A stretch of DNA of 64,000 bases from Alteromonas ponticola. Lineage in GTDB: Bacteria > Pseudomonadota > Gammaproteobacteria > Enterobacterales > Alteromonadaceae. The notes under the pieces are model-generated. The model searched no databases, was not told where the DNA came from, and worked only from the letters and a program-made list of their open reading frames with translations. Position 1 is the stretch's first letter. Each line of letters starts with the position of its first letter. The translations under genes and the position numbers were made by a program. This document shows, in pieces, positions 46,239-56,615 of this stretch. Location: positions 372,001 through 436,000 of the forward strand of contig NZ_JAATNW010000004.1 in the NCBI RefSeq assembly GCF_012911815.1, given 5' to 3'.

Positions 46239-48317
46239 ATGAAAATACTGCGTACGCTACATACCATATCAGCCGATCCAAACCTTTCATTTGACGACAA
46301 GCTGAAGCGCCTGCTAAATGTGGGCTGCAGTGTGCTGGAAATGGAAGTGGGCATTGTCAGTAAAATAGAAAAACAGACATACACGGTGATTGCCGCCAAC
46401 TCACCAGATGATGCACTGGAGCCAGGTACCACATTTAACCTGGGTGATACTTTCTGTGCAGACACCTTAAGTGAAAATGCGTTGGTCAGTTACTATGACG
46501 TAGGCTCGGTGTGTGGTAAGCACCCGGCAGCAGACTGTTTTCAATTGTATTGCTACATCGGCATTCCGCTGATGGTCAATGGCAAACTATTCGGAACGGT
46601 AAACTTTTCATCTCCTAATCCTAAGAAAAAGCCTTTCAAAGAAGTAGAGCTTGATTACGTCATTTTGTTGTCTGAATGGATCGCTACGGAATTAAGTCGC
46701 AAGCTGGCGTTTAAAAGTGTCAACCATAAGAACGAAGCGTTGTTACGCCAGAATAAAATGCTTAATCAGGTCAGTGAGCTTGCCGGGGTAGGTACCTGGG
46801 AAATTGACGTACGACGAAAGATCGTCCGCTGGTCAAAAGTCCTAAAGAAATTGTATGAATTTCCGCCCGACTTTGATGTGTCGCTCGAAGCAGGTCTTCA
46901 GGTTGTAAAGCATCAAAAAGATAGAGTCCGATTAGAAAAGCTTATTTATGACTGCATTGAAAATAGTAATCCGATCTCCACAGAACTGGAGGTGCTGACG
47001 TTTACCGGCAGGACTTTATGGGTTGCTATCAGGGCCCAAGCCGAGGTCGAGGAAGGCATTTGTACTCGCGTACTGGGAGCGACACAGGATATCACTCGAC
47101 AAATTCTTACCAGCAGAGACTTAGAACATAAACGCCAGATTGCCGAACAGGCCCTGCAGGCAAGAAGTCAGTTCTTGGCCAACATGAGCCATGAAATTCG
47201 TACACCAATTAATGGGGTGCTGGGTATGCTCGAGTCCCTTGCCAAGACTTCGCTAACTGAAAAGCAACAGGAATTTTGTTCTATTGCTAACCAAAGTGCG
47301 GAATCACTACTAGGGCTTATTAACGATATTTTAGATTTTTCTAAAATTGACTCGGGTGAGATGACACTGGAGAACGTGCCGCTAAACTTAGGTAGCTTGG
47401 TTGAAAGACAGGTTAAAATCTTTGAATATGCCGCAAAGAAAAAGGACGTGAGCCTGATCACGGATGTGGATGCTGTAAAAGACCTTAAGCTACAAGGTGA
47501 TCCTGTGCGTATCCAGCAAATTTTGACCAACCTCATCAGCAATGCAATCAAATTTACTCATCATGGCACCGTTACAGTAAAAACCCGGGCGCTGGAAAAG
47601 GCTGATGATACTTACTTGATACGGTTGGTTATTGAAGATACCGGTGTGGGTATTGCAAACGATCGCTTAAACCGAATTTTCTCGCCATTTCATCAGGGGG
47701 ACAGTGCCACCACCAGAGAGTTTGGCGGAACCGGGTTAGGGCTCTCGATTGTTTCTCAAATTGCCGAAATGATGGGGGGAGGAATTCATGTTGCCAGCCA
47801 GCCTGACGTGGGCTCAACCTTCACCGTTACGCTGCAGCTTGCCAAATCAAGCGAAAGTGTTAGCGCTTCATCCCACGAAGAAGCCGAGCAGCACGGTTCT
47901 ATTGCGGGAGCGCATATATTAGTAGTGGAAGACAACGCAATTAATCAGATTGTTATTTCAGAACAGTTAAAAGATCTACAGGTTAATATCGATATTGCTG
48001 ATAATGGCGAAATTGCCGTTAATAAAATCGCTGATGCGCTAAATAATGAAAAACCGTATGATCTAATAATCATGGACTGCCAGATGCCCGTTATGGATGG
48101 TTACACCGCAGCAACCCAAATCAGAGCATTGGGTGGGCATGCGGCGTATGTTCCTATCATTGCATTAACGGCTAATGTGCTGGTGGGTGAACGAGAGAAA
48201 TGTGCTGAAGCAGGTATGAATGATTACCTGACCAAACCCATTAACAGTGCGCGTCTCACGGCTTGCTTACACCGATTCCTGCGACGCAAAAACGCTGACG
48301 AAATAAGCGAAAAATGA
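46239..48317 (+). CDS. GAF-PAS hybrid sensor histidine kinase/response regulator
   Basis: 692 residues, no membrane helices or signal peptide, so cytoplasmic. Residues about 1-165 form a GAF domain (TFNLGDTFCADTL, YCYIGIPLMVNGKLFGTVNF), 180-290 a PAS domain, 310-375 HisKA with His318 in NMSHEIRTPINGVLGM, 425-545 the HATPase (DTGVGIANDRLNRIF, GGTGLGLSIVSQI), and 560-680 a receiver with Asp613 in IIMDCQMPVMDGYT. No HPt domain, so phosphotransfer to a separate HPt protein is likely. Ligand of the GAF domain is unknown. A GC hairpin (48324-48337) follows the stop. Confidence 0.95.
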   Translation: MKILRTLHTISADPNLSFDDKLKRLLNVGCSVLEMEVGIVSKIEKQTYTVIAANSPDDALEPGTTFNLGDTFCADTLSENALVSYYDVGSVCGKHPAADCFQLYCYIGIPLMVNGKLFGTVNFSSPNPKKKPFKEVELDYVILLSEWIATELSRKLAFKSVNHKNEALLRQNKMLNQVSELAGVGTWEIDVRRKIVRWSKVLKKLYEFPPDFDVSLEAGLQVVKHQKDRVRLEKLIYDCIENSNPISTELEVLTFTGRTLWVAIRAQAEVEEGICTRVLGATQDITRQILTSRDLEHKRQIAEQALQARSQFLANMSHEIRTPINGVLGMLESLAKTSLTEKQQEFCSIANQSAESLLGLINDILDFSKIDSGEMTLENVPLNLGSLVERQVKIFEYAAKKKDVSLITDVDAVKDLKLQGDPVRIQQILTNLISNAIKFTHHGTVTVKTRALEKADDTYLIRLVIEDTGVGIANDRLNRIFSPFHQGDSATTREFGGTGLGLSIVSQIAEMMGGGIHVASQPDVGSTFTVTLQLAKSSESVSASSHEEAEQHGSIAGAHILVVEDNAINQIVISEQLKDLQVNIDIADNGEIAVNKIADALNNEKPYDLIIMDCQMPVMDGYTAATQIRALGGHAAYVPIIALTANVLVGEREKCAEAGMNDYLTKPINSARLTACLHRFLRRKNADEISEK

Positions 48318-48369
48318 CGTTTTCGGCGCAATCGCCGGCGCTTTAATATCGCCTAAAATTAATTCAAAT

Positions 48370-48410
48370 TTGACCTATCACTCACCTATCTTTTCTGTTA
48401 TCATTTCGCG
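48370..48410 (+). promoter_or_regulatory. Candidate spc operon promoter
   Basis: An extended -10 (TGTTATCAT, 48396-48404) is followed by a GC-rich discriminator (TTCGCGCCC), the pattern of stringently regulated ribosomal promoters. A TTGACC at 48370-48375 is 23 bases upstream, too far for a normal -35. The placement is sensible because rplN is the first gene of the operon here. Confidence 0.5.
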
Positions 48411-48508
48411 CCCTTTTTATGGGGGTATGGTTAAAAAATGGCTAATCTGGCCGTTTTTAGCAGCATGAACGACTCGGGAGAGTCTTAATTTAATAGCGGA
48501 GCACTAAC

Positions 48509-48877
48509 ATGATCCAAATGCAAACTAACCTGGATGTAGCCGATAACAGCGGCGCTCGCAGGGTTCAGTGTATTAAGGTTCTTGGTGGCTCGCATCGCCG
48601 TTATGCAGGTATCGGTGACATCATCAAAGTTACTGTTAAGGAAGCAATTCCTCGCGGTAAAGTTAAAAAAGGTGACGTACTGAACGCAGTGGTGGTGCGT
48701 ACTAGAAAAGGCGTTCGTCGTGCAGATGGTTCAACCATCCGTTTCGATAATAACGCGGCTGTTTTGTTGAATAGCAACAAGCAACCAATTGGTACGCGTA
48801 TCTTTGGCCCGGTTACACGTGAGCTTCGAAGTGATAACTTCATGAAGATTATCTCACTGGCCCCAGAGGTACTATAA
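48509..48877 (+). CDS. rplN: 50S ribosomal protein L14
   Basis: 122 residues, ATG 48509 preceded by [27 protein letters not shown] and [20 protein letters not shown] are the universal L14 start and binding strands; it contacts 16S h14 and L19 at the subunit interface. It is the first gene of the spc operon. The preceding rpsQ of the S10 operon, normally adjacent, is absent from this locus. Confidence 0.99.
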   Translation: MIQMQTNLDVADNSGARRVQCIKVLGGSHRRYAGIGDIIKVTVKEAIPRGKVKKGDVLNAVVVRTRKGVRRADGSTIRFDNNAAVLLNSNKQPIGTRIFGPVTRELRSDNFMKIISLAPEVL

Positions 48878-48889
48878 GGAGTCACGATA

Positions 48890-49204
48890 ATGGCTAGAAA
48901 AATTCGTCGTGATGATGAAGTAGTCGTATTAGCGGGTAAAGATAAAGGCAAACAAGGCAAAGTCCTGAAAGTGCTGGTAGCTGACAACCGCGTAGTTGTA
49001 GAAGGCGTAAACCTCGTCAAGAAACACCAGAAGCCTAACCCTCACGCGGGTGAAGCGGGCGGTATTATTGAAAAGGAAGCTTCTATTCACGTTTCTAATG
49101 TAGCGATTGTTAACCCGGCAACGGGCAAAGCGGATCGCGTTGGTTTCCGTATGGAAGACGAGAAGAAAGTTCGTTTCTTCAAGTCCAACGGTGAACTTGT
49201 TTAA
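48890..49204 (+). CDS. rplX: 50S ribosomal protein L24
   Basis: 104 residues with the KOW motif [19 protein letters not shown]24 is an assembly initiator that binds the 5' end of 23S rRNA. It is 12 bases after rplN in the spc operon. Confidence 0.99.
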   Translation: MARKIRRDDEVVVLAGKDKGKQGKVLKVLVADNRVVVEGVNLVKKHQKPNPHAGEAGGIIEKEASIHVSNVAIVNPATGKADRVGFRMEDEKKVRFFKSNGELV

Positions 49205-49220
49205 TTAATTGGAGAGTACG

Positions 49221-49760
49221 ATGGCGAAACTGCATGATTTCTATAAAGAAACAGTAGTAGCTGAACTTGCTAAGCAGTTCGGGTACCAAAGCGTCATGCA
49301 AGTCCCTCGGATTGAAAAAATCACTCTAAACATGGGTTTAGGTGAAGCAGTTGCTGATAAGAAGGTGCTTGAGAATGCTCAAGCTGACATGGCGGCTATC
49401 GCTGGTCAAAAGCCAATTGTCACAGTTGCAAGAAAATCTGTAGCGGGTTTTAAAATCCGTGAAGGTTATCCGATTGGCTGTAAAGTAACCCTACGCGGTG
49501 AGCGTATGTGGGAATTCCTTGAGCGTTTGATTTCAATCGCTATTCCACGTATCCGTGACTTCCGCGGTTTAAACCCGAAGTCGTTTGACGGTCGTGGTAA
49601 CTACAGCATGGGCGTGCGTGAGCAAATCATTTTCCCTGAAATCGATTTCGATAAAGTGGATAAAGTTCGTGGTATGGATATTACTATCACTACCAGCGCG
49701 AACTCGAATGAAGAAGCACGTGCTCTGTTGACTGCGTTCAACTTCCCATTCAAAAAATAA
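49221..49760 (+). CDS. rplE: 50S ribosomal protein L5
   Basis: 179 residues from ATG 49221 ([10 protein letters not shown]), with GGAGA as ribosome site; an upstream TTG at 49209 is not the start. L5 binds 5S rRNA and the P-site tRNA. In E. coli S8 represses the spc operon by binding the mRNA around this start; the bases around 49200-49240 closely resemble the E. coli sequence, so the same feedback is plausible though the fold was not computed. Confidence 0.99.
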   Translation: MAKLHDFYKETVVAELAKQFGYQSVMQVPRIEKITLNMGLGEAVADKKVLENAQADMAAIAGQKPIVTVARKSVAGFKIREGYPIGCKVTLRGERMWEFLERLISIAIPRIRDFRGLNPKSFDGRGNYSMGVREQIIFPEIDFDKVDKVRGMDITITTSANSNEEARALLTAFNFPFKK

Positions 49761-49771
49761 GGTGTAGGGTT

Positions 49772-50077
49772 ATGGCAAAAGAATCAATGAAGGCTCGTGA
49801 AGCTAAGCGTGCAAAGCTAGTTGCTAAGTACGCTGAAAAGCGCGCCGAACTCAAAGCGATTATCAGCGATGTTAACGCCTCTGAAGAAGAGCGTTGGGAT
49901 GCTGTGCTTAAGCTACAACAACTACCACGTGATTCAGCTAAGTCACGTCAGCAAAACCGCTGCCGTATTACTGGTCGTCCACATGGTTACCTACGCAAAT
50001 TTGGTCTAAGCCGTATTAAGCTGCGCGAAGCGGCAATGCGCGGTGAAGTCCCTGGCCTTAAAAAAGCCAGCTGGTAA
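49772..50077 (+). CDS. rpsN: 30S ribosomal protein S14
   Basis: 101 residues, the zinc-free long form (no CxxC pair) with [20 protein letters not shown] and [16 protein letters not shown]14 is a late 30S assembly protein at the head. No second, zinc-type S14 is visible in this window. Confidence 0.99.
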   Translation: MAKESMKAREAKRAKLVAKYAEKRAELKAIISDVNASEEERWDAVLKLQQLPRDSAKSRQQNRCRITGRPHGYLRKFGLSRIKLREAAMRGEVPGLKKASW

Positions 50078-50089
50078 GGAGTAGCTGAT

Positions 50090-50482
50090 ATGAGCATGCA
50101 AGATCCTATCGCGGATATGTTTACCCGCATACGTAACGGCCAAATGGCACAGAAAGTGTCTGTTATTATGCCTTCTTCTAAACTTCGCAGCGCAATTTGC
50201 GAAGTGCTAAAAGCTGAAGGTTACATTACAGATTACGCCGTGTCTGGTGACGTTAAGCCTGCACTTGAAGTAACGTTAAAGTACTTCGAAGGCAAGCAAG
50301 TAATTGACACAATCGAACGTGTAAGCCGTCCTGGTCTGCGCATCTATAAGAAAAAAGATGAGCTTCCAAAAGTACTAGGTGGTTTAGGTGTGGCTATCGT
50401 GTCGACTTCTAAAGGTGTGATGACTGACCGTGCCGCGCGTAAAGCGGGTATGGGTGGTGAGATCATCGGTTATGTAGCGTAA
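50090..50482 (+). CDS. rpsH: 30S ribosomal protein S8
   Basis: 130 residues. [20 protein letters not shown] and [20 protein letters not shown] are the N- and C-terminal signatures. S8 binds 16S h21 and is the feedback repressor of the spc operon in E. coli. Confidence 0.99.
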   Translation: MSMQDPIADMFTRIRNGQMAQKVSVIMPSSKLRSAICEVLKAEGYITDYAVSGDVKPALEVTLKYFEGKQVIDTIERVSRPGLRIYKKKDELPKVLGGLGVAIVSTSKGVMTDRAARKAGMGGEIIGYVA

Positions 50483-50496
50483 TCGGAGGAGTTGAA

Positions 50497-51030
50497 ATGT
50501 CACGAGTAGCAAAAGCCCCGGTCGACTTGAAATCAGGTGTAGATGTAACCATCTCTGGTCAACAAGTCACTGTTAAAGGTTCGAAAGGTACACTGAGCCG
50601 CGTATTTAACGACGCAGTAGAAGTAGTTCAGGAAGAAAACCAGCTTAAAGCACTACCTCGCGAAGGTTATGCTGACGCTTGGGCACAGGCAGGTACTGCA
50701 CGTGCGCTTCTGAATTCTATGGTTCAGGGTACGACAGAAGGTTTTGAGAAAAAGCTGCAGTTAAATGGTGTTGGTTACCGTGCGCAAGCACAGGGTGCCA
50801 AACTTAACCTGACGCTTGGTTTCTCTCATCCTGTTGTATACGAAATGCCTGAAGGCATTACAGTTGAAACTCCTAGCCAAACTGAAATCGTCGTTAAAGG
50901 CGCCGATAAGCAGGTGGTAGGACAGGTTGCGGCGAACATTCGCGCATATCGTCCACCAGAGCCTTACAAAGGTAAAGGTGTTCGTTACGCTGATGAACAA
51001 GTACGTCGTAAAGAAGCTAAGAAAAAGTAG
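50497..51030 (+). CDS. rplF: 50S ribosomal protein L6
   Basis: 177 residues with the tandem L6 domains ([20 protein letters not shown] and [20 protein letters not shown]) and the C-terminal [16 protein letters not shown] motif. L6 lies at the factor-binding side of the 50S subunit. Confidence 0.99.
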   Translation: MSRVAKAPVDLKSGVDVTISGQQVTVKGSKGTLSRVFNDAVEVVQEENQLKALPREGYADAWAQAGTARALLNSMVQGTTEGFEKKLQLNGVGYRAQAQGAKLNLTLGFSHPVVYEMPEGITVETPSQTEIVVKGADKQVVGQVAANIRAYRPPEPYKGKGVRYADEQVRRKEAKKK

Positions 51031-51042
51031 GTGGGTGATACG

Positions 51043-51396
51043 ATGGATAAGAAAACAGCTCGCATTCGTCGCGCGACTCGCGCACGAGCAAAAATACGTG
51101 AACTGGCCGCGCATCGCCTGGTAGTGAACCGCACACCTCGCCACATCTATGCTCAGTTAATCGCACCAAACGGTTCTGAGGTGTTGGCGGCAGCTTCTAC
51201 CGTTGAAGCCGATCTTAAGAAAGATCTTAAATCAACTGGTAACGCTGAAGCAGCGGCGGCAGTCGGTAAGGCAATCGCAGAACGTGCAATCGAAAAAGGC
51301 GTGAAAGACGTCGCTTTTGATCGCAGTGGTTTTAAATACCACGGTCGTGTGAAAGCATTGGCTGATGCAGCTCGCGAAGCTGGTCTTCAGTTCTAG
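51043..51396 (+). CDS. rplR: 50S ribosomal protein L18
   Basis: 117 residues from ATG 51043 ([15 protein letters not shown]), preferred to GTG 51031 because homologues begin here and an AGGTGGG sequence precedes it. L18 binds 5S r[23 protein letters not shown] is the conserved C-terminus. Confidence 0.98.
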   Translation: MDKKTARIRRATRARAKIRELAAHRLVVNRTPRHIYAQLIAPNGSEVLAAASTVEADLKKDLKSTGNAEAAAAVGKAIAERAIEKGVKDVAFDRSGFKYHGRVKALADAAREAGLQF

Positions 51397-51405
51397 GAGT
51401 TTAAA

Positions 51406-51906
51406 ATGGCTAAACAAGAAGTTCAAACAGGTGAACTGTTAGAGAAATTGATTGCTGTTAACCGCGTATCTAAAGTGGTTAAAGGTGGTCGAATCTTCAG
51501 TTTTACCGCATTGACAGTAGTGGGTGACGGCAGTGGCCGCGTTGGTTTTGGTTACGGTAAAGCACGTGAAGTGCCTGCTGCAATCCAAAAAGCAATGGAA
51601 AAGGCGCGCCGTAACATGGTGAACGTTGATTTAAACGGTCATACATTACAGCACCCAATCAAAGGTCGTCACTCTGGCTCTAAAGTTTACATGCAGCCTG
51701 CATCAGAAGGTACTGGTATTATCGCCGGTGGTGCAATGCGTGCGGTACTCGAAGTAGCTGGTGTGCAGAACGTACTTTCAAAATGTTACGGTTCTACTAA
51801 CCCAATCAACGTTGTACGTGCAACAATCAACGCGCTGACAGAGATGAACTCTCCAGCCGGTGTTGCGGCTAAGCGTGGGTTGTCTGTAGAAGAAATTTTG
51901 GGGTAA
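51406..51906 (+). CDS. rpsE: 30S ribosomal protein S5
   Basis: 166 residues with the double-stranded RNA-binding part [20 protein letters not shown] and the C-terminal [20 protein letters not shown]5 helps translational accuracy and mRNA unwinding; the spectinomycin-contact loop near residues 20-30 is unremarkable. Confidence 0.99.
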   Translation: MAKQEVQTGELLEKLIAVNRVSKVVKGGRIFSFTALTVVGDGSGRVGFGYGKAREVPAAIQKAMEKARRNMVNVDLNGHTLQHPIKGRHSGSKVYMQPASEGTGIIAGGAMRAVLEVAGVQNVLSKCYGSTNPINVVRATINALTEMNSPAGVAAKRGLSVEEILG

Positions 51907-51912
51907 GCAGAC

Positions 51913-52092
51913 ATGGCAACGATTAAAGTAAAGCAAACGAAAAGTGCAATTGGCCGCTTGCCAAAGCACAAAGCGACGCTGAAGGGCTTAGGCCTGCGTA
52001 AAATCAACCATGTCCGTGAACTGGAAGATACTCCAAGTGTCCGTGGCATGATCAACCGTGTAAATTACATGGTTGAAATTGTGGAGGAGTAA
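51913..52092 (+). CDS. rpmD: 50S ribosomal protein L30
   Basis: 59 residues ([20 protein letters not shown] at the start and a short acidic tail ending VEIVEE). The short L30 form of gammaproteobacteria. It starts 7 bases after rpsE and ends 4 bases before rplO, completing the normal spc order. Confidence 0.98.
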   Translation: MATIKVKQTKSAIGRLPKHKATLKGLGLRKINHVRELEDTPSVRGMINRVNYMVEIVEE

Positions 52093-52095
52093 GAC

Positions 52096-52530
52096 ATGCG
52101 TTTAAATACGATTTCTCCTGCACCAGGAGCAAAACAATCTGGTAAGCGTGTTGGCCGTGGTATCGGTTCAGGGCTTGGCAAGACTGGTGGCCGTGGTCAC
52201 AAAGGTCAAAAAAGTCGTTCTGGTGGAACGGTTAAGCCAGGCTTTGAAGGCGGTCAAATGCCAATTCAACGCCGTCTACCTAAGTTTGGTTTCACTTCGC
52301 GCGTAAGCAGAGTAACTGACCAAGTTACTTTGACTGAAATTGCGCAAGTTGAAGGCGATGTAGTTTCTCTGGAAACTTTAAAAGCTGCTGGTCTTGTAAA
52401 GAAAGAAATGCAGTTCGTTAAAGTTGTTAAGAGTGGCGAATTGTCACGCAAGGTAACGGTTAACGGGTTGAAGGTTACTAAAGGCGCGCGTGAAGCGATT
52501 GAAGCTGCCGGCGGTAAAGTAGAGGAATAA
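52096..52530 (+). CDS. rplO: 50S ribosomal protein L15
   Basis: 144 residues. [20 protein letters not shown] and the glycine-rich [13 protein letters not shown] are the L15 N-terminal extension that reaches into 23S rRNA; a C-terminal globular part follows. It has only 3 bases separating it from rpmD. Confidence 0.99.
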   Translation: MRLNTISPAPGAKQSGKRVGRGIGSGLGKTGGRGHKGQKSRSGGTVKPGFEGGQMPIQRRLPKFGFTSRVSRVTDQVTLTEIAQVEGDVVSLETLKAAGLVKKEMQFVKVVKSGELSRKVTVNGLKVTKGAREAIEAAGGKVEE

Positions 52531-52535
52531 GCTAG

Positions 52536-53855
52536 ATGGCTAAACCAGGATTGGATTCAGGCGCGAAAAGCGGCTTAAGTGAGCTTAAGGCAAGATTGTT
52601 GTTCGTCTTTGGCGCAATCGTAGTATTCCGGTTAGGTTCTTATGTACCTATTCCTGGTATTGACCCTGCGGTTTTAGCTGACTTGTTCGAACAGCAAAAA
52701 GGCACCATCGTAGAGATGTTCAACATGTTCTCCGGTGGCGCCCTTGAGCGTGCATCCGTTCTGGCTTTGGGCATTATGCCATACATTACTGCATCCATTA
52801 TTATGCAGTTGCTCTCGGTGGTTCACCCGCCGATGATGGAGCTTAAAAAAGAAGGCGAAGCAGGTCGCCGTAAAATCAATCAGTACACGCGTTATTTAAC
52901 GTTAGTGCTAGCGACGTTCCAGTCAATTGGTATTGCGACCGGTCTGCCCAACCTGATTAATGGATTGGTGATAAGTCCGGGCTTCGGATTCTACTTTACA
53001 GCGGTAGTGAGCTTAGTCACAGGAACTATGTTCCTTATGTGGTTAGGTGAGCAAATTACCGAAAGAGGTATTGGAAACGGTATCTCGATATTAATATTTG
53101 CTGGTATTGTTGCCGGTCTGCCAACAGCGATAGGTCAGACTGCGGAGCAAGCAAGGCAAGGTGATATCAACATGTTGTTCCTATTGTTAATTGGAGCAAT
53201 TGTACTTGGCCTGACTTACCTGGTTGTGTTTGTAGAACGAGCACAACGTCGTATCGTGGTAAATTATGCAAAGCGTCAGCAAGGCCGTAAGGTGTTTGCC
53301 GCGCAAAGCACGCATTTACCATTGAAGGTGAACATGGCGGGTGTGATACCACCAATCTTTGCATCAAGTATCATTCTATTCCCTGGCACGATTGCGGGCT
53401 GGTTTGGAACGAATGAATCTACAGCATGGTTGCAGGATGTAGCATTAATGCTTTCGCCTGGTCAGCCGTTATATGTGATGTTGTATGCAGCTGCGATTAT
53501 TTTCTTCTGCTTCTTCTACACGGCGTTGGTATTCAACCCGCGTGAAACAGCAGATAACCTGAAAAAATCCGGTGCGTTTATTCCGGGCATCCGCCCTGGA
53601 GAACAAACATCGCGTTATATTGATAAAGTAATGACTCGTCTGACTCTGGCTGGCGCACTGTACATAACCTTTATTTGTTTAGTGCCTGAATTTATGTTGA
53701 TTGCCTGGAATGTACCGTTTTACTTCGGTGGAACGTCGCTTCTAATCATTGTGGTAGTCATCATGGACTTTATGGCACAGGTGCAGACACATTTGATGTC
53801 TACTCAATATGAGTCTGTTCTGAAGAAAGCTAATCTTAAAGGCTACGGCCGCTAA
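52536..53855 (+). CDS. secY: Protein translocase subunit SecY
   Basis: 439 residues (E. coli 443) with ten membrane helices. [19 protein letters not shown] and [15 protein letters not shown] in the first half, the cytoplasmic [20 protein letters not shown] loop (C4, SecA/ribosome contact) and [18 protein letters not shown] in the second are all diagnostic. SecY forms the lateral-gate channel with SecE and SecG. It is the penultimate gene of the spc operon. Confidence 0.99.
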   Translation: MAKPGLDSGAKSGLSELKARLLFVFGAIVVFRLGSYVPIPGIDPAVLADLFEQQKGTIVEMFNMFSGGALERASVLALGIMPYITASIIMQLLSVVHPPMMELKKEGEAGRRKINQYTRYLTLVLATFQSIGIATGLPNLINGLVISPGFGFYFTAVVSLVTGTMFLMWLGEQITERGIGNGISILIFAGIVAGLPTAIGQTAEQARQGDINMLFLLLIGAIVLGLTYLVVFVERAQRRIVVNYAKRQQGRKVFAAQSTHLPLKVNMAGVIPPIFASSIILFPGTIAGWFGTNESTAWLQDVALMLSPGQPLYVMLYAAAIIFFCFFYTALVFNPRETADNLKKSGAFIPGIRPGEQTSRYIDKVMTRLTLAGALYITFICLVPEFMLIAWNVPFYFGGTSLLIIVVVIMDFMAQVQTHLMSTQYESVLKKANLKGYGR

Positions 53856-53880
53856 GATTGGTTCACTACGGAGTGATGTA

Positions 53881-53994
53881 ATGAAAGTTCGTGCATCAGT
53901 TAAGAAAATTTGCCGTAACTGTAAAGTCATTAAGCGCAACGGTGTTGTGCGAGTGATTTGCGTTGAGCCTAAGCATAAGCAAAGGCAAGGCTAA
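53881..53994 (+). CDS. rpmJ: 50S ribosomal protein L36
   Basis: 37 residues, [20 protein letters not shown] at the start; the zinc-binding CxxC and a later Cys...His set ([10 protein letters not shown]) are kept, so this is the zinc-requiring form. Start ATG 53881 lies after GGAGTG. It ends the spc operon; an 11-bp hairpin follows. Confidence 0.98.
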   Translation: MKVRASVKKICRNCKVIKRNGVVRVICVEPKHKQRQG

Positions 53995-54024
53995 TTTACG
54001 CGGTGAGTAATCACTGAATAGTGT

Positions 54025-54050
54025 AAGCAGAACCTGACAAGGTTCTGCTT
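54025..54050 (+). terminator. Perfect 11-bp hairpin between the spc and alpha operons
   Basis: AAGCAGAACCT (54025-54035) and AGGTTCTGCTT (54040-54050) pair without mismatch around GACA. The following sequence is TGCCTGTT, which is short on T. It separates rpmJ from the alpha-operon leader and is likely a terminator or attenuator. A poor promoter (TTGCCT with TAAATT) could overlap its 3' side. Confidence 0.7.
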
Positions 54051-54084
54051 TGCCTGTTCCAGTATTACGAACCTAAATTTGCAT

Positions 54085-54165
54085 TTTGTTCGACGGGTAA
54101 GTATCCTATCGGGCTTTTTAGGTCGTCGACAATTAAATTAGAGGAGTGCTGTTAATGGCCCGTAT
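54085..54165 (+). promoter_or_regulatory. Alpha-operon S4-binding pseudoknot/RBS (RF00140-like)
   Basis: The leader before rpsM matches the E. coli alpha-operon ribosome-binding site: TCGACG (54090-54095) pairs with CGTCGA (54124-54129), CCTA (54105-54108) with TAGG (54119-54122), and the AAGTATCCT...CGGGCTTTTTAGG core is retained, ending at GAGGAGTG before the start. S4 (rpsD) binds such pseudoknots and traps the ribosome, so it likely represses rpsM, rpsK, rpsD and rplQ here. Homology is read by eye; folding was not computed. Confidence 0.85.
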
Positions 54166-54511
54166 CGCTGGCATTAACATTCCTGAGCACAAGCATGCCG
54201 TTATCGCTATTCAAGCGATCTACGGTATCGGTCCTACACGTGCGAAAAGCATATGTGCAGGCGCTGGTGTTGCAGAATCTACAAAAATCAAAGAGCTTGA
54301 CGAAGCAACTGTAGAGAAGCTTCGTGAAGAAGTAGCAAAATTCATGGTCGAAGGTGATCTTCGCCGTGAAGTATCGATGAGCATCAAACGTTTGATGGAC
54401 CTGGGTTGCTTCCGTGGTATTCGCCACCGTCGTAGCTTGCCTCTACGTGGTCAGCGTACTAAAACTAATGCGCGTACCCGTAAAGGTCCTCGTAAGCCAA
54501 TCAAGAAGTAA
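54155..54511 (+). CDS. rpsM: 30S ribosomal protein S13
   Basis: 118 residues from ATG 54155 ([20 protein letters not shown]); GAGGAGTG precedes it, while an upstream TTG at 54146 is inside the leader. S13 contacts the P-site tRNA and 50S bridge B1. It is the first gene of the alpha operon. Confidence 0.99.
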   Translation: MARIAGINIPEHKHAVIAIQAIYGIGPTRAKSICAGAGVAESTKIKELDEATVEKLREEVAKFMVEGDLRREVSMSIKRLMDLGCFRGIRHRRSLPLRGQRTKTNARTRKGPRKPIKK

Positions 54512-54526
54512 GCGGGGGATTTAGTT

Positions 54527-54919
54527 ATGGCAAAAGCACCAGCTCGTACAACGCGTAAGCGCGCTAAACGTCAGGTTGCAGACGGTATGGCTCATATCCA
54601 TGCGTCTTTCAATAACACAATTGTGACTATCACAGATCGTCAAGGCAATGCATTAGCATGGGCGACATCAGGTGGTTCAGGTTTCCGTGGTTCACGTAAA
54701 TCTACCCCTTTTGCTGCACAGGTTGCTGCTGAGCGTGCAGGTGTTGCTGCACAAGATTACGGTCTGAAGAACCTAGAAGTGTTCGTTAAAGGTCCAGGTC
54801 CAGGCCGTGAGTCTGCGATCCGTGCGCTTAACGCCACTGGGTATAAGATCACAAACATTACCGATGTGACGCCTATCCCTCACAACGGTTGTCGTCCACC
54901 GAAAAAACGTCGCGTTTAA
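54527..54919 (+). CDS. rpsK: 30S ribosomal protein S11
   Basis: 130 residues; [20 protein letters not shown] and [19 protein letters not shown] are the conserved core and RNA-binding loop; the C-terminus is [13 protein letters not shown]11 sits at the platform near the E site. Confidence 0.99.
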   Translation: MAKAPARTTRKRAKRQVADGMAHIHASFNNTIVTITDRQGNALAWATSGGSGFRGSRKSTPFAAQVAAERAGVAAQDYGLKNLEVFVKGPGPGRESAIRALNATGYKITNITDVTPIPHNGCRPPKKRRV

Positions 54920-54943
54920 TCGACGGACAGTTGGAGAAAGATC

Positions 54944-55564
54944 ATGGCAAGATATTTGGGTCCAAAACTCAAACTAAGCCGTCGCGAAGGGACAGACCTG
55001 TTCCTTAAGAGCGGCGTTCGCGCAATCGATTCTAAGTGTAAGATCGATACAGCGCCTGGTCAGCACGGTGCCCGTCGTGGCCGTTTGTCTGACTACGGTG
55101 TACAGTTGCGTGAAAAGCAAAAAGTACGTCGTATGTATGGCGTATTAGAAAAGCAATTCCGTAACTACTATAAAGAAGCTGCTCGTTTGAAGGGCAACAC
55201 GGGTGAAAACCTGTTGCAACTTCTTGAACAGCGTCTTGATAACGTAGTTTATCGTATGGGATTCGCCAGCACACGTGCTGAAGCACGTCAGTTGGTAAGC
55301 CACAAAGCAATCATGGTAAATGGTCGCGTTGTGAACATTCCATCGTTTAACGTTTCTGCCGAAGACGTGGTTTCTGTTCGTGAGAAAGCTAAAAAGCAAT
55401 CGCGTATCAACGCGGCTTTAGAATTGGCTGACCAACGTGAGAAGCCAACCTGGATTGAAGTAGACAGCAGCAAACTTGAAGGCACGTTCAAACGTGTTCC
55501 TGAAAGAGAAGACTTGTCTGCGGATATTAACGAACAGTTGATCGTCGAACTTTACTCTAAGTAA
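54944..55564 (+). CDS. rpsD: 30S ribosomal protein S4
   Basis: 206 residues. [20 protein letters not shown] at the N-terminus, and the S4 RNA-binding domain [21 protein letters not shown]4 starts 30S assembly and, in E. coli, represses the alpha operon through the leader pseudoknot, which is present upstream here. Confidence 0.99.
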   Translation: MARYLGPKLKLSRREGTDLFLKSGVRAIDSKCKIDTAPGQHGARRGRLSDYGVQLREKQKVRRMYGVLEKQFRNYYKEAARLKGNTGENLLQLLEQRLDNVVYRMGFASTRAEARQLVSHKAIMVNGRVVNIPSFNVSAEDVVSVREKAKKQSRINAALELADQREKPTWIEVDSSKLEGTFKRVPEREDLSADINEQLIVELYSK

Positions 55565-55586
55565 AGCTAACTAAAGAGGAAGCATT

Positions 55587-56573
55587 GTGGGTTCTGTGAC
55601 TGAATTCCTAAAACCGAGATTAGTTGAGATCGAAAACGTTTCTCCTACTCGTGCCAAAGTAACTTTGGAACCACTAGAGCGCGGTTTCGGCCATACTCTA
55701 GGTAACGCACTTCGTCGTATTTTATTGTCATCCATGCCTGGTTGCGCGGTGACAGAAGTTGAAATTGACGGCGTATTACACGAGTACAGCACCAAAGAAG
55801 GTGTGCAGGAAGATGTAATTGAAATTCTGCTTAATCTGAAAGGTTTAGCGGTTCGCCTTGAAGGTAAAAATGAGGCAACCCTGACACTAGTGAAGTCTGG
55901 CGCTGGCCCTGTTGTTGCTGGTGATATTCAGCACGACGGTGATGTAGAAATTGTAAACCCTGATCATCTAATTTGTACGCTTACTGGTGACACTGAAATC
56001 AGCATGCGTATTAAAATTGAGATGGGTCGCGGCTATGTGCCTGCGTCTACGCGCCGTTCCTCTGAAGAAGATGATCGTCCAATTGGTCGTTTATTAGTTG
56101 ACGCATCTTACAGCCCAGTAGAACGTATTGCATACACTGTTGAGTCTGCGCGTGTTGAACAACGCACGGACTTAGACAAGTTAATCATCGATATGGAAAC
56201 AAACGGTACCTTGGATCCTGAAGAAGCGATCCGCCGTTCAGCAACAATTCTTGCTGAACAGCTTGATGCCTTTGTTGATTTACGTGACGTTTCTGAACCT
56301 GTTCAGAAGGAAGAGAAGCCGGAATTCGATCCGATTCTTCTGCGTCCGGTTGATGATTTAGAGCTGACTGTACGTTCTGCTAACTGTCTGAAAGCTGAAG
56401 CTATCCAGTACATTGGTGACCTGGTACAGCGCACTGAGGTTGAGTTACTTAAAACGCCTAACCTTGGTAAGAAATCGCTAACTGAAATCAAAGACGTGTT
56501 AGCTTCACGTGGACTGTCTCTAGGCATGCGCCTGGAAAACTGGCCACCTGAAAGCATCGCTGAGAAAGATTAA
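55587..56573 (+). CDS. rpoA: DNA-directed RNA polymerase subunit alpha
   Basis: 328 residues, one shorter than E. coli. GTG 55587 start ([16 protein letters not shown]); E. coli begins MQGSVTEF, so the second residue is missing and the GTG occupies its place. AGAGGA precedes. N-terminal dimerisation domain (residues about 8-235, [20 protein letters not shown]), linker, and C-terminal domain (about 250-322) with [19 protein letters not shown], which contacts UP elements and activators. Confidence 0.99.
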   Translation: MGSVTEFLKPRLVEIENVSPTRAKVTLEPLERGFGHTLGNALRRILLSSMPGCAVTEVEIDGVLHEYSTKEGVQEDVIEILLNLKGLAVRLEGKNEATLTLVKSGAGPVVAGDIQHDGDVEIVNPDHLICTLTGDTEISMRIKIEMGRGYVPASTRRSSEEDDRPIGRLLVDASYSPVERIAYTVESARVEQRTDLDKLIIDMETNGTLDPEEAIRRSATILAEQLDAFVDLRDVSEPVQKEEKPEFDPILLRPVDDLELTVRSANCLKAEAIQYIGDLVQRTEVELLKTPNLGKKSLTEIKDVLASRGLSLGMRLENWPPESIAEKD

Positions 56574-56615
56574 TCAGGTTTTTCACAAAACTGATTTGTA
56601 AAGAAGGATAAAACT

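Noticed and set aside
49209..49220. TTG at 49209 as the L5 start, and GTG at 51031 as the L18 start
   Set aside because: Both add 4 residues absent from homologues. The downstream ATGs have proper ribosome sites.
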